In this document: positions 27,046-35,099 of the stretch, in pieces | Position numbering within the stretch: position 1 is the first letter of the stretch | How the letters are laid out: each line of letters begins with the position of its first letter | Assembly (NCBI GenBank): GCA_020724525.1 | Contig: DYGU01000004.1 | Location: 1 to 35,099 of the forward strand | Reading direction: 5' to 3' | Length of the DNA: 35,099 nucleotides | Origin: Dehalococcoides mccartyi | GTDB lineage: Bacteria; Chloroflexota; Dehalococcoidia; GIF9; DYGU01 | Program-made: the position numbers and the translations under genes | The notes under the pieces: generated by a model | Seen by the model: only the letters and a program-made list of their open reading frames with translations | Told to the model about the DNA's origin: nothing | The model's database searches: none

Positions 27046-27894
27046 TTGACTACAGAGATTAATGTCATAGAAAAGGGGAAAATCCCCGGTGGGATTAAAA
27101 GGGAGGTCGTAAACACTCTCCGGGACTGTTACCGGCAGTTCGGCTCCAAAGCACCGGATAGAGTTGAAGTCCAGCTAATAGACAGAGAAGCCACCATGCT
27201 GGATTTTATTAGAGAAGAAAAATTCAAATTAGGCATAACCACCGGTGGTGAAGAGGGATTTCTGTGTTGTCACGATGCCTGGCGCGGTTTTCCCAGAATA
27301 ATTATTTGCACCGAAAAATTAGCCAGGCTAAATAAGTTAGCTCGAATAGGGGCTATTCAGCATGAAGCCGCTCATAGCGCTCTTCATGGTTCTCTGGAGT
27401 ATTACATCTTCCTCACTTCCGATAACTGTCACCATCGGGCAAGAATAAGAGGAATTGACCCGCCTGCCCTTGAGCAAGCCCTTTATTTCATATCCATTGC
27501 TGTTAAAGATTTTGAAGTCACCAGATTTCTTGCAAACTATGACTATCTCAAGTATCAGTTTGCTTTTGCCCTGGAGATAATGCAACCTTCCGAGGAAGAT
27601 AAAGCCGCCTGGAAATTAGCCAAGAACAATCGTCAAGCTCGCTTTCTCTGCTACACTGCTGCCCTGAAGCCGATACTTTCCGCTAACCCCTTACTCTCCC
27701 TTCCTAAATCCAAAAAAATCCCCCTACAACAGCAAGTTGACCTGGGTAGACGCGTCGAAATGACAATTGAACATATGGAAGAAACCGAGCAGAGAAAGCT
27801 AATTCAGGTAGCCAGCAACATCATCCAGGGTCTAACCAACGACACCCACCAGAACGTTGACCTGGCTTTATACCAGTCCCTGGAGCTGGTATAG
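27046..27894 (+). CDS. HEAAH-motif putative metalloprotease
   Basis: A 282-residue protein. Start TTG 27046 is chosen because GGGGAGA (27034-27040) is well placed; TTG 27010 is in frame but has no RBS. It carries a zincin motif, IQHEAAHSALHG (H106, E107, H110), and a candidate third ligand in KDFEVTRFL (E157). IIICTEKLARLNKLARIGAI precedes the motif. No signal peptide or membrane helix. I do not recognise a named family; peptidase activity is inference. The 3' end (about 27833-27878) is duplicated at 28626-28671. Confidence 0.7.
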   Translation: MTTEINVIEKGKIPGGIKREVVNTLRDCYRQFGSKAPDRVEVQLIDREATMLDFIREEKFKLGITTGGEEGFLCCHDAWRGFPRIIICTEKLARLNKLARIGAIQHEAAHSALHGSLEYYIFLTSDNCHHRARIRGIDPPALEQALYFISIAVKDFEVTRFLANYDYLKYQFAFALEIMQPSEEDKAAWKLAKNNRQARFLCYTAALKPILSANPLLSLPKSKKIPLQQQVDLGRRVEMTIEHMEETEQRKLIQVASNIIQGLTNDTHQNVDLALYQSLELV

Positions 27895-27916
27895 GGGCTC
27901 AAGGGCGAGAAAGGGA

Positions 27917-28208
27917 ATGAAAGCTAAGAGAACAACAAAGGACATAGAGCATCTTCTACGTCGATGTCATTCTATTTGGTTCTTTCGCCAAAAACAAAGC
28001 AGACGAGGATTCAGACATAGATATTGCTGTGGTGCTTAAAGGTGAGGTTAAAAGGATGAAAGAGATAGACAGAATAAGGGATATTTTATACGAGTTAATG
28101 TTACAAACAGACGAGCTAATTTCTGTTCACCCTGTATCTGAAGAAGAGCTCAAAAACTCAATCTGGCCATTATACTATCATATCAGGAAAAAAGGCTTAA
28201 AATTATGA
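27917..28208 (+). pseudogene. MNT-type nucleotidyltransferase (antitoxin), frameshifted
   Basis: From ATG 27917, KAKRTTKDIEHLLRR is one frame; then, in another frame from about 27960, YVDVILFGSFAKNKADEDSD continues IDIAVVL. That is the minimal nucleotidyltransferase active site (GS-x10-DxD). The tail IWPLYYHIRKKGLKL ends in TGA (28206-28208) overlapping the HEPN ATG, the usual MNT-HEPN coupling. A single frameshift near 27955-27965 breaks it; an assembly error is the alternative. Confidence 0.8.
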
Positions 28209-28592
28209 AGGAAATAAAAGCTTTAATGAAGAGAACTGAAAGATATATTAAAAGTGCTGAACTGTTAATAAAGGAAAAAGATTTTGATAGTTCGGTTTCC
28301 CGTTCCTATTATGCGATGTTCTATGCAACAGAAGCTGTGCTTTTAACCAAGAACTTAAAATTTTCTTCCCATAGAGGTGTTATTTCCCTCTTTGGAAAAT
28401 ATTTTATAAAGACAGGCATTTTCAACCCGAGATGGGTAGACACTTAGGAATGCTTTCGATAGACGTTTAACCGGAGATTACAGTTTCATTTCTGAAGTAA
28501 CCCGGGAGGAAGCCAAAGAAGTGCTAAATTGGGCAAAGGACTTCATCACCGAGATAAGAAATTATCTCGAGAGAGAAGGATATATAAAATAA
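28205..28592 (+). pseudogene. HEPN-domain toxin, frameshifted twice
   Basis: ATG 28205 starts IKALMKRTERYIKSAELLIK and SVSRSYYAMFYATEAVLL, a HEPN domain (partner of MNT). After SLFGKYFIKTGIFN the frame shifts twice: EMGRHL is in a second frame and RNAFDRRLTGDYSFISEVTR then LNWAKDFITEIRN in a third, ending TAA (28590-28592). Both shifts lie within about 30 bp. The annotated ORF alone would stop at TAG 28445-28447, 80 codons. Non-functional as written. Confidence 0.8.
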
Positions 28593-28616
28593 TGCTCACC
28601 GCCAACTGTTTATTAA

Positions 28617-28705
28617 TCCAGGAGCTAACCAACGACATCCACCAGAACGTTGATCTGGCTTTATACCAGTCTTTAGGATTAGACGAACCAATATGCCGCT
28701 GTTAG
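28617..28705 (+). pseudogene. Duplicate 3' end of the HEAAH gene
   Basis: LTNDIHQNVDLALYQSLGLD then EPICRC and TAG repeats the C-terminus of the upstream gene (LTNDTHQNVDLALYQSLELV). DNA match is about 46 bp with two substitutions (28626-28671). It lies at the far side of the MNT-HEPN module. Since its tail is longer, this copy may be the ancestral end of the gene. Confidence 0.85.
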
Positions 28706-28744
28706 GCGACATTTTTATTACAATAAATAGCATGAGGAGATAAT

Positions 28745-29041
28745 ATGAAGCTATTAAGTTATAGAGTCCTGCTCAGAAAAGAACCTGATTGTGGTTATAC
28801 AGTGATAGTTCCTTCTCTTCCCGGTTGTGTTACATACGGCGACACAATAGAAGAAGCGATAGAAATGGTAAAGGAAGCCATCGAGTTATACATAGAGAGC
28901 CTGAAAACGCATGGTGAAGAGATTTCAACGGAAGAAGTAACTTTTGAATACACTTTGACTGTGCAGACCCATGCTAATCTCCCTTCTCTTATTCCTGAGA
29001 AAATTATCAAGGCACTCGAAAGAGAGCGTTTAGCAACATAA
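28745..29041 (+). CDS. HicB family antitoxin (orphan)
   Basis: A 98-residue HicB. The partially degraded RNase H-like fold is visible in CGYTVIVPSLPGCVTYGDTI followed by EEAIEMVKEAIELYIESL, the family signature. RBS GAGGAG precedes ATG 28745. No HicA-type double-stranded-RNA-binding toxin (about 60 residues, normally adjacent) is present on either side; a repeat element starts 3 bp after the stop. Likely an orphan antitoxin or one whose toxin was lost. A CRISPR-Cas or housekeeping role is not suggested. Confidence 0.85.
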   Translation: MKLLSYRVLLRKEPDCGYTVIVPSLPGCVTYGDTIEEAIEMVKEAIELYIESLKTHGEEISTEEVTFEYTLTVQTHANLPSLIPEKIIKALERERLAT

Positions 29042-29043
29042 CC

Positions 29044-29160
29044 CGTCATTGCGAGCCGAAGGAGTTCCCTGGGTTCCCAGCCGAATCTGCGATTCGGTTG
29101 GGTGTAGGAGGCGTGGCAATCTCTTGAGATTGCTTCGTCAGTATGCTCCTTGCAATGACA
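29044..29160. repeat. MITE-like element, copy D, with a 12-3-12 hairpin
   Basis: Ends CGTCATTGCGAG (29044 on) and CTTGCAATGACA (to 29160). Inside is CCCAGCCGAATC (29076-29087), loop TGC, GATTCGGTTGGG (29091-29102), preceded by GGG-TT. The right flank continues AGTTTGAGTTAATAAAC. It begins three bases after the hicB stop. Apart from it, 29042-29266 holds no gene. Confidence 0.8.
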
Positions 29161-29266
29161 GTTTGAGTTAATAAACCCTCTTTAATTACTGTACATTAGT
29201 CCCATTTGTTCAAAGCACCAGAATTCAAATTAAGGCTCATAAGTCTGGTAGCTTTCTTAAAAGGAT

Positions 29267-29959
29267 TTACAAGCTCTTTAGAAATTTGTCAATTGCCCGG
29301 TTGACTTCATCGGGTTTTTCCACAAAGACAAAATGGGTGCCGCCGTCAATGACAACCAAACGAGCACCGGCAATCTTATTAGCCAGATACTGGCTGTATT
29401 TTACCGGCGTCAGGTTATCATCGCTGCCACAAATAATAAGAGTGGGGCATTTAATTTCATGGACTCGGTCCATAATGTCAAACTTATCACAACATTGAAA
29501 GTCATTGAGCTGGATGGTGGCACCAACTTCAGCCACCTTCTTTATTACTATCTCCCTTAGTTCTGGGCTAACCCGAGCATATATAGGCTCAGCAAACTCC
29601 TTTAGCCATTTGGTGGGCTCAGCTATCCCAGCCGCCATCACCGCCAGAAAATCAGGATGAACACGGAGCTTAGCACCAGTAGCTACCAGAATGAGAGCTT
29701 TCAAGGCATCGGGGTGGTTCAGAGCATAAGCCTGAGCAATAGCCCCGCCTAAAGAATGCCCGGCTAAAATGGGCTCATTATAACCTTGTTTTAGAATATA
29801 TTCGTGCACCCATTCCACATAATCATTCACATTCGTAGCAGGCTCTCCTCCCTGAAGATGTCGGGAAGATTAATGGCTTCAGAATCAGGGGAAATAAGCA
29901 GTCTAATAGTGCCAGACTTCTTTGGTATTACCGGAGCCGTGGATAAAGATTAATTTCAC
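29267..29959 (-). pseudogene. Alpha/beta hydrolase coupled to lon, broken
   Basis: Ancestral start is GTG 29959, overlapping the lon stop, with [17 protein letters not shown] (oxyanion HG). Codon 19 is TAG (29905-29903, where Gln is expected), a +1 shift follows at TTCCCC, and a -1 shift at CCCGA restores the frame (PDSEAINLP, then QGGEPATNVNDYVEWVHEYI). The intact remainder (GTG 29830 to 29267, 187 codons) has nucleophile GHSLGGAIAQAYA, the Asp in LIICGSDDNLTP and the catalytic His in DGGTHFVFVEKP. The catalytic triad is present but the N-terminal strands are out of frame; the short ORF could still be translated. Confidence 0.75.
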
Positions 29960-32316
29960 CTTTTGGCTGCCTCGGGGACTTTGAGAGCTACTTCCAAAGC
30001 CTGGTCAATATTGTCTACAAAAATGAACAGAAGCTCGCTTTTAATATGCCCAGGCACTTCTTCCAGTTCTTTCTCGTTTTCTTGGGGCATGATTATCTTT
30101 TTTATACCCGCCCGGTGAGCGGCTAAAACTTTTTCCTTTATACCCCCAACAGGCAGTACTTTACCCCTTAAGGTAATCTCACCCGTCATACCCATTTCTT
30201 TACTTGTCGGACGTTTTGTCAAAGCCGAAGCCAGAGCCACTGCCATAGTAATGCCGGCGGAGGATCCGTCCTTGGGGATAGCTCCCGCCGGGACATGAAT
30301 ATGGACATCGGTCTTCTCATAGAAAGTTTCCGGGACTCCCCAGGAATCAGCCCGAGAACGAGCATAAGTAAGGGCAGCCCGGGCTGATTCTTGCATTACA
30401 TCACCTAACTTTCCGGTAAGAATAAGCTCACCTTTCCCCGGGACCAGAGTTGCTTCCACAAACAGGACATCGCCTCCGGCTGGTGTCCAGGCAAGTCCAG
30501 TGGCGACACCGACTTCGTCAGCTTCTTCAGCCATTTCATAACGAAACTTTTCCGGACCGAGATAATCGTGGAGTTTATCTGGAGAGACCACTACTTTTTC
30601 GGTCACACCCTCAGCTACTTTCCGGGCTGCCTTGCGACAGATAGCACCAATCTCCCGTTCCAGATTCCTGACCCCGGCTTCACGGGTATAATTGCGAATA
30701 ATCTTGAGCACAGAATCGTCGGCAATCTCAAGCCTTTCTTCACTGAGTCCATTTTCCCGGAACTGTTTAGGGATAAGGAATTTCTTAGCGATATGGAGCT
30801 TCTCCTGTTCCGTATAGCCGGGCAGTTCCAGAACTTCCATCCGGTCTTTCAATGCCGGCGGGATGGGGTCAGTAATGTTAGCAGTGGTAATAAACATCAC
30901 CCTTGATAAGTCAAAGGGGACATCCAGATAATGGTCAACAAAGGCAAAGTTTTGCTCCGGGTCAAGGACTTCCAGCAAAGCTGCTGATGGGTCACCCCGG
31001 AAGTCAGCACCCACCTTGTCAATTTCGTCGAGCATGAAAACCGGGTTATTTGACACAGCCCGACGCAGCCCTTGGATAATTCTACCCGGAAGGGCACCCA
31101 CATAAGTTCGCCGATGCCCCCGGATATCGGCTTCGTCTCTAATACCACCAAGGGACATCCGGACAAACTTACGCCCCAGCGCCCGGGCAATAGACTGCCC
31201 GACAGAAGTCTTGCCTGTCCCTGGCGGACCGGCAAAACAAAGTATTGGACCTTTCATATCTGTCTTTAGCTTACGCACCGCTAAGTAGTCTAAAATTCGT
31301 TCCTTTACCTTATCCAGGTCGTAATGGTCTTCATCCAGAACTTTAGCTGCCTGGGCAATATCCAGGTTATCCTCGGTGCTCTTTGACCAGGGCAAGTTAA
31401 TAAGCCAGTCCAGATAAGTTCGGGAAACAGTATACTCAGCCGCCTGGGGGGACATTTTTGCCAACCGGTCAAGTTCCCGTTCCGCTTCCTTGAGAGCTTC
31501 AGAAGGTAAATTTGCTTCGGCAACTTTTTGCCGAAGCTCGTTTATCTCAATAGTCCGCTCATCCAGCTCTCCAAGCTCTCTCTGGATGGCTTTCAGTTGC
31601 TCCCGAAGATAGAACTCCCTTTGTGCCTTGTCGAACTTCTCCTTAACCTGGGACTGAATTTTACTGCCAAGCTCCAGAACCTCCAGTTCTCGGTTAATAA
31701 AAACAGTCAATTTTCTAATTCGTTCTATAACATCAATAGTCTCCAGGATTTCCTGTCCTTCCTCCAGGCTGAGGTTAATATGGGCAGCAATAAAGTCTGC
31801 CAGGTCACCGGGGTCAGTAATATTAAGAGCGGCAATACCCAATTCACTGGGCAAGTTTGGTGCCAGTTGGACCACTTTCTGGAACAGGGTTAACAAATTT
31901 CGAGTTAGGGCTTCCAGTTCGGTAGTCCTGTCTATCTTGTCTTCAATTATTTCTATTTTGCCTTTAAGATAAGGCTCAGTCTGGGTGATTTTCTTCAGCC
32001 GAATTCGGGTCAATCCCTGGAAAAAAGCGCGAATAGAACCATCAGGCAACTTAAACATCCGGGCGATAAGAGCTGCCGTTCCTATGTGGTAAAGATTCTC
32101 AGGTACAGGTCGCTCTAAGCCGGGACGCTGGGCAAAAAAGCCAATAATCTTATCCCCAGCCGCAGCTTCATCTATGAGCCTGACTGTTTTTGCCTCCCCG
32201 GTACCTAACGGCAAAATAATAGCCGGATAGACCACAGTGTCACCACTGGGGAAAATAGGTAATTCTTCAGGAAGTCGAACTTTCGGCTTAATCTCTTTTT
32301 CCTCATTAACAAGCAT
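29956..32316 (-). CDS. lon: ATP-dependent protease Lon
   Basis: A 786-residue LonA. An N-terminal substrate-binding domain ([19 protein letters not shown] onward, about 1-210) is followed by a coiled-coil helical region ([20 protein letters not shown]). The AAA+ domain has Walker [13 protein letters not shown] and Walker [12 protein letters not shown]. The C-terminal protease domain has the Ser-Lys dyad: Ser in [17 protein letters not shown] and Lys in [13 protein letters not shown]. It degrades misfolded and regulatory proteins in the cytosol. The stop overlaps the start of the downstream hydrolase pseudogene. It lies beside hsp20, a sensible protein-quality pairing. Confidence 0.98.
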   Translation of the reverse strand: MLVNEEKEIKPKVRLPEELPIFPSGDTVVYPAIILPLGTGEAKTVRLIDEAAAGDKIIGFFAQRPGLERPVPENLYHIGTAALIARMFKLPDGSIRAFFQGLTRIRLKKITQTEPYLKGKIEIIEDKIDRTTELEALTRNLLTLFQKVVQLAPNLPSELGIAALNITDPGDLADFIAAHINLSLEEGQEILETIDVIERIRKLTVFINRELEVLELGSKIQSQVKEKFDKAQREFYLREQLKAIQRELGELDERTIEINELRQKVAEANLPSEALKEAERELDRLAKMSPQAAEYTVSRTYLDWLINLPWSKSTEDNLDIAQAAKVLDEDHYDLDKVKERILDYLAVRKLKTDMKGPILCFAGPPGTGKTSVGQSIARALGRKFVRMSLGGIRDEADIRGHRRTYVGALPGRIIQGLRRAVSNNPVFMLDEIDKVGADFRGDPSAALLEVLDPEQNFAFVDHYLDVPFDLSRVMFITTANITDPIPPALKDRMEVLELPGYTEQEKLHIAKKFLIPKQFRENGLSEERLEIADDSVLKIIRNYTREAGVRNLEREIGAICRKAARKVAEGVTEKVVVSPDKLHDYLGPEKFRYEMAEEADEVGVATGLAWTPAGGDVLFVEATLVPGKGELILTGKLGDVMQESARAALTYARSRADSWGVPETFYEKTDVHIHVPAGAIPKDGSSAGITMAVALASALTKRPTSKEMGMTGEITLRGKVLPVGGIKEKVLAAHRAGIKKIIMPQENEKELEEVPGHIKSELLFIFVDNIDQALEVALKVPEAAKR

Positions 32317-32339
32317 CGTTTCTACCTTAACAACTAAGA

Positions 32340-32440
32340 AATTACCCCTGAAAAACTAAGTTTTTCAGGGGACCCCGGATTTAGTTTCATTTTAAGCGGG
32401 GTCCCCCATGAAAAATTCGCTTCGTTCTTTTTCAAGAGGC
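32340..32440. repeat. Head-to-head hairpin elements between hsp20 and lon
   Basis: First unit: CCCCTGAAAAAC (32345-32356), loop TAA, GTTTTTCAGGGG (32360-32371), perfect 12-bp stem. Read on the minus strand it matches copy 1 at 2331-2370. Then GACCCCG (32371-32377) pairs with CGGGGTC (32397-32403), and a second, imperfect unit follows: TGAAAAATTCG..CGTTCTTTTTCA (about 32409-32436). On the minus strand the first hairpin may terminate hsp20 transcription. Confidence 0.7.
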
Positions 32441-32441
32441 T

Positions 32442-32885
32442 TTAAGCAAGCTTTATTTCTACCCGCCTTGTCTCTTCCCGGAGTTTGGGTAAGACAATTT
32501 CCAGAAAACCTGCCTCATAGTAGGCTTTAGTCCCATCAGCATCCACCACTACCGGCAGGGTAATGCCCCTTTCAAAAGGTCCCCACAGAATTTCCATTTG
32601 ATAATAGCTCCGTCTAATCCCCTGTTTTATATCCCGCCTCTCCCCCCTGATGACAAGGCTATTGCCCTGGACAACCACTTCAATTTCCTCTTGCTTAAGC
32701 CCGGCTAATTCCACCAGTACCACAATCTCATCAGCAGTCTCGTAGACATCTATATTTGGCTCCCAGGCTCTCGGTGAAAAACGCACTGAAGGAGGTTTAC
32801 GGCTGGTAAAATCACCTAAAAGACGCTCCATATCCTGCTGTATAGTAATTATGACTTCTGACCAGTCTCGCCTTAACTCCACCAT
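32442..32885 (-). CDS. Hsp20/alpha-crystallin small heat-shock protein
   Basis: A 147-residue Hsp20. The alpha-crystallin domain spans about 40-130: EPNIDVYETADEIVVLVELA, then GLKQEEIEVVVQGNSLVIRG and the RSYYQMEILWGPFERGITLP strand. YYEAGFLEIVLPK is the conserved A-x-x-x-(N/G)-G-[VIL]-L-x-[VI] motif region near the C-terminus. ATP-independent holdase chaperone of the cytosol. The RBS AGGAGG precedes ATG 32885. It lies between gyrA and lon on the minus strand, with its own probable promoter. Confidence 0.94.
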   Translation of the reverse strand: MVELRRDWSEVIITIQQDMERLLGDFTSRKPPSVRFSPRAWEPNIDVYETADEIVVLVELAGLKQEEIEVVVQGNSLVIRGERRDIKQGIRRSYYQMEILWGPFERGITLPVVVDADGTKAYYEAGFLEIVLPKLREETRRVEIKLA

Positions 32886-32926
32886 TATTTACCTCCTAAA
32901 AGGGGTTAAACTTTGACTTCACTTCT

Positions 32927-32932
32927 ATTATA
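32927..32932 (-). promoter_or_regulatory. -10 box upstream of hsp20
   Basis: TATAAT on the minus strand (32932-32927), 42 bp before the hsp20 ATG; no good -35 at 17 bp. A CIRCE element was not seen. Confidence 0.4.
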
Positions 32933-33056
32933 AAGCAAAAATAAACTACTTTCCTAAAATTTCCAGCACACCTTGACGGGTATTAAATCAATTCAAAAGT
33001 CTAACTGCTACCTGAGACAACTTAGGCTCTTGGACTGAGACTGATGGAGATGAGCG

Positions 33057-35099
33057 CTAACGAGACGATGAGACCTTCGTCTTCTTGTCTTTTTCCCGGG
33101 ATTGACAAGCGACGGAAACTACTTTATCACCCTCATCCAGCCTCATCGCATAAACCCCCCGGCTATTTCTGCCGACAACAGGGATTTCCCGAACTGGGAT
33201 TCTAAGAACATTACCTTGGGCAGAAATTATTGATAGGTCCTGTTCTAGAGAAAGACACTTGGCTGCTACCACCCTACCGGTTTTCTCGTTAATCACTTGA
33301 GCGCGTACCCCTTTGCCACCCCGATTATGAATCGGATAACTACTTACCGGAGTTAGCTTGCCAAAGCCATTTTCAGTAACTATAAGCAAGTAAGCGCCGG
33401 CAAAGATAACATCGGCACTGATAACTCGATCGTCCGAAGCCATTCGCAAACCACGGATACCACCACTGGTTCTCGAAGCTACTCGTAACTTATCTATTTT
33501 AAAACGAATAGCTTGCCCATTTCGACTAATCAGAATGACTTCATCAGCACCAGTAACTATGTTAGCTGCTACCAGCTCATTCTCTCCTTTAAGATTAACC
33601 GCAATAAGCCCACTGCTTCGAACTGAGACAAACTCTTTCAAAGGCATTTTTTTTATTTCGCCATTACTGATGACCGTCAGTAGAAATAACCCTGAGTCAA
33701 AGTTAGTTACCGTTAAGATTGCCGTTACTTGCTCCCTCGGGTCTATAGACATTAAATTGGCTAAGGCTATTCCTTTACTTGTTCGGGACAGGTCTTGAGG
33801 GATATCATAACATTTGAGGCAGTAGACTTTACCCCGATTAGTAAACAGAAGTAAATTATCATGGGTATCAGCAACTACCAGGTGTTTTATCACATCCGTT
33901 TCTCGGGGTGTCATGCCAATAATACCTTTACCACCCCGATGCTGCAAGCGATAAGTACCGTAAGGAATCCTTTTCATATAACCTTGACTACTCAGAGTCA
34001 CTACTACTGTCTGGTGCGGTATAAGGTCTTCTTCACGAAACTCAGTAACTTCCTCCCGGCTAATTAAAGTACGCCGGGCAGCGTCATACTTAGACTTCAA
34101 CTCCTTAGCATCTTGCTGAATGAGAAATAATATCTTTTTAGGATTGTGCAAAAGGTCTTCCAAATAGGCAATGTTCTTCACCACTTCAGCATATTCATCA
34201 ACTACTTTCTTTCTTTCCAGATGAGCTAAACGCCTGAGCTGTAAATCAAGGATAGCTTGTGCTTGAAGTTGAGACAGACCAAAGTTTTTCATCAAGTTGG
34301 CTCGGGCGGCATCGACAGTCTCCGATTTCCGAATAGCGTCAATGACCTCCTCAAGATGGTCTAAAGCAAGTCTGAATCCTTCCAAAATATGAGCTCTGTC
34401 TTTGGCTTTTTGTAATTCAAATTGGGAACGCCGGATAATAACTTCCCGGCGAAAATCAATATAGGAGTCCAAAGCCTGTTTCAGGTTGATTATCTTTGGT
34501 TGACCATCAACCAGAGCCACCATATTAATGAAGTAGGCAGATTGCATCGGAGTATACTTATATAAATTGTTAATTACCTTAGATGACTGAGCTTCTTTTT
34601 TAAGGTCGATGACCAGACGGATACCCTGGCGGTCTGATTCATCACGAACTTCAGCTATCCCCTCAATTCTTCTTTCCTTGGCTAACTGGGCAATTCTGGC
34701 TACTAACGCCGCCTTATTGGTCTGATAGGGAAGCTCAGTAATAACTAACTGGGACCGCCCGCCTTTTAAGGTTACCTCTTCAACTTTAGCCCGGATTACG
34801 ACTTTACCCTGACCAGTGGCATAAGCAGTCTTAATACCATCCTGACCTAAGACTATAGCGCGCGTTGGGAAATCAGGTCCAGTGATAAATTGCATCAACT
34901 CGTCAATTGTAGCCTCAGGATTGTTAATCAAATAAACAACAGCGTCACACACATCACTCAGATTATGTGGGGGAATATTAGTAGCCATTCCCACAGCAAT
35001 ACCTGTAGCGCCATTAACGAGTAAATTGGGCAACCGAGCCGGTAAAATTGATGGCTCCTCTAAACTACCATCAAAATTAGGGGCAAAATCCACAGTGTT
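33057..35099 (-). CDS. gyrA: DNA gyrase subunit A (5' end beyond window)
   Basis: About 680 codons, open to the window edge, ending at 33057; the N-terminal portion with the catalytic tyrosine lies outside. The visible part starts at [20 protein letters not shown] (breakage-reunion domain), then [12 protein letters not shown], the coiled-coil region ([16 protein letters not shown]) and the C-terminal beta-pinwheel. The GyrA box is QHRGGKG (in [14 protein letters not shown]), which supports gyrase rather than topoisomerase IV ParC; it differs from the common QRRGGKG by one residue. Introduces negative supercoils with GyrB. Followed on the same strand by hsp20. Confidence 0.95.
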   Translation of the reverse strand, partial: NTVDFAPNFDGSLEEPSILPARLPNLLVNGATGIAVGMATNIPPHNLSDVCDAVVYLINNPEATIDELMQFITGPDFPTRAIVLGQDGIKTAYATGQGKVVIRAKVEEVTLKGGRSQLVITELPYQTNKAALVARIAQLAKERRIEGIAEVRDESDRQGIRLVIDLKKEAQSSKVINNLYKYTPMQSAYFINMVALVDGQPKIINLKQALDSYIDFRREVIIRRSQFELQKAKDRAHILEGFRLALDHLEEVIDAIRKSETVDAARANLMKNFGLSQLQAQAILDLQLRRLAHLERKKVVDEYAEVVKNIAYLEDLLHNPKKILFLIQQDAKELKSKYDAARRTLISREEVTEFREEDLIPHQTVVVTLSSQGYMKRIPYGTYRLQHRGGKGIIGMTPRETDVIKHLVVADTHDNLLLFTNRGKVYCLKCYDIPQDLSRTSKGIALANLMSIDPREQVTAILTVTNFDSGLFLLTVISNGEIKKMPLKEFVSVRSSGLIAVNLKGENELVAANIVTGADEVILISRNGQAIRFKIDKLRVASRTSGGIRGLRMASDDRVISADVIFAGAYLLIVTENGFGKLTPVSSYPIHNRGGKGVRAQVINEKTGRVVAAKCLSLEQDLSIISAQGNVLRIPVREIPVVGRNSRGVYAMRLDEGDKVVSVACQSREKDKKTKVSSSR

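Noticed and set aside
27857-28039. A 60-codon plus-strand ORF overlapping the HEAAH end and MNT start
   Set aside because: It is a product of the MNT frame that includes the frameshift; its sequence is not gene-like after the shift point.
32886-32960. CIRCE or HAIR-type operator upstream of hsp20
   Set aside because: No TTAGCACTC-N9-GAGTGCTAA pattern or similar repeat was seen.

Overview
The window is most likely from an uncultured member of the Chloroflexota (class Dehalococcoidia or a close relative). This is inferred from the gene repertoire: an ECF sigma factor followed directly by a DUF5667 membrane protein, stand-alone Mut7-C and PRC-barrel proteins, an APC permease/UspA/double TrkA cluster, short spacers, and many overlapping ATGA-type junctions. 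No rRNA or other strong phylogenetic marker is present, so the assignment is tentative. GTG and TTG starts are common, and TAG, TAA and TGA all serve as ordinary stops.

Layout. 1-2.2 kb (minus): CorA-type Mg/Co transporter, a queuosine-precursor transporter and a Mut7-C RNase-like protein. 2.4-6.6 kb (plus): a zinc-ribbon protein, a PKD/OB-like lipoprotein, a tRNA with CAT anticodon on the minus strand, then ligA, an ABM-domain protein and pth. 6.6-8.6 kb: an accessory patch with a duplicated pth 3' end, a small two-helix membrane protein, a DNA methylase with an unknown partner, and a DUF2283 remnant. 8.6-13.2 kb: a LOG-like protein, enolase, an MBL hydrolase, QueF, a small membrane protein and GAPDH. 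13.2-15.1 kb: a decayed DUF4870 gene and a minus-strand cassette (DUF488, a small toxin-like protein, a DUF2283 fusion). 15.1-17.6 kb: ECF sigma, DUF5667, PRC-barrel and a CTP-transferase-like membrane protein. 17.6-18.7 kb: small orphan ORFs and a wrecked VapBC pair. 18.7-23.0 kb: an atypical thymidylate kinase, then dnaX, ybaB, recR and recO. 23.0-26.2 kb: APC permease, UspA and two TrkA-like proteins. 26.2-29.2 kb: HIT protein, a HEAAH metalloprotease-like protein, a decayed MNT-HEPN module and an orphan HicB. 29.3-35.1 kb (minus): gyrA (5' part beyond the window), Hsp20, Lon and a ruined alpha/beta hydrolase translationally coupled to lon.

How the genes work together. Most are housekeeping: DNA replication and repair (ligA, dnaX, ybaB, recR, recO, gyrA), lower glycolysis (gap, eno), queuosine supply and synthesis (transporter plus QueF), proteostasis (lon, hsp20) and cation homeostasis. 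Intercalated accessory patches hold remains of at least four toxin-antitoxin-type modules.

The most unusual structure is non-coding. (a) A family of hairpins with identical geometry (12-bp stem, 3-nt loop, preceded by a G-tract that could compete for the same C-tract) but different stem sequences. (b) MITE-like palindromic elements with CATTGCGAG/CTCGCAATG inner ends and GTTTAG/CTAAAC outer ends. (c) Two places where the 3' end of a gene is duplicated on both sides of an accessory insert. (d) A 12-bp dyad directly at the -10/start region of the ECF sigma gene.
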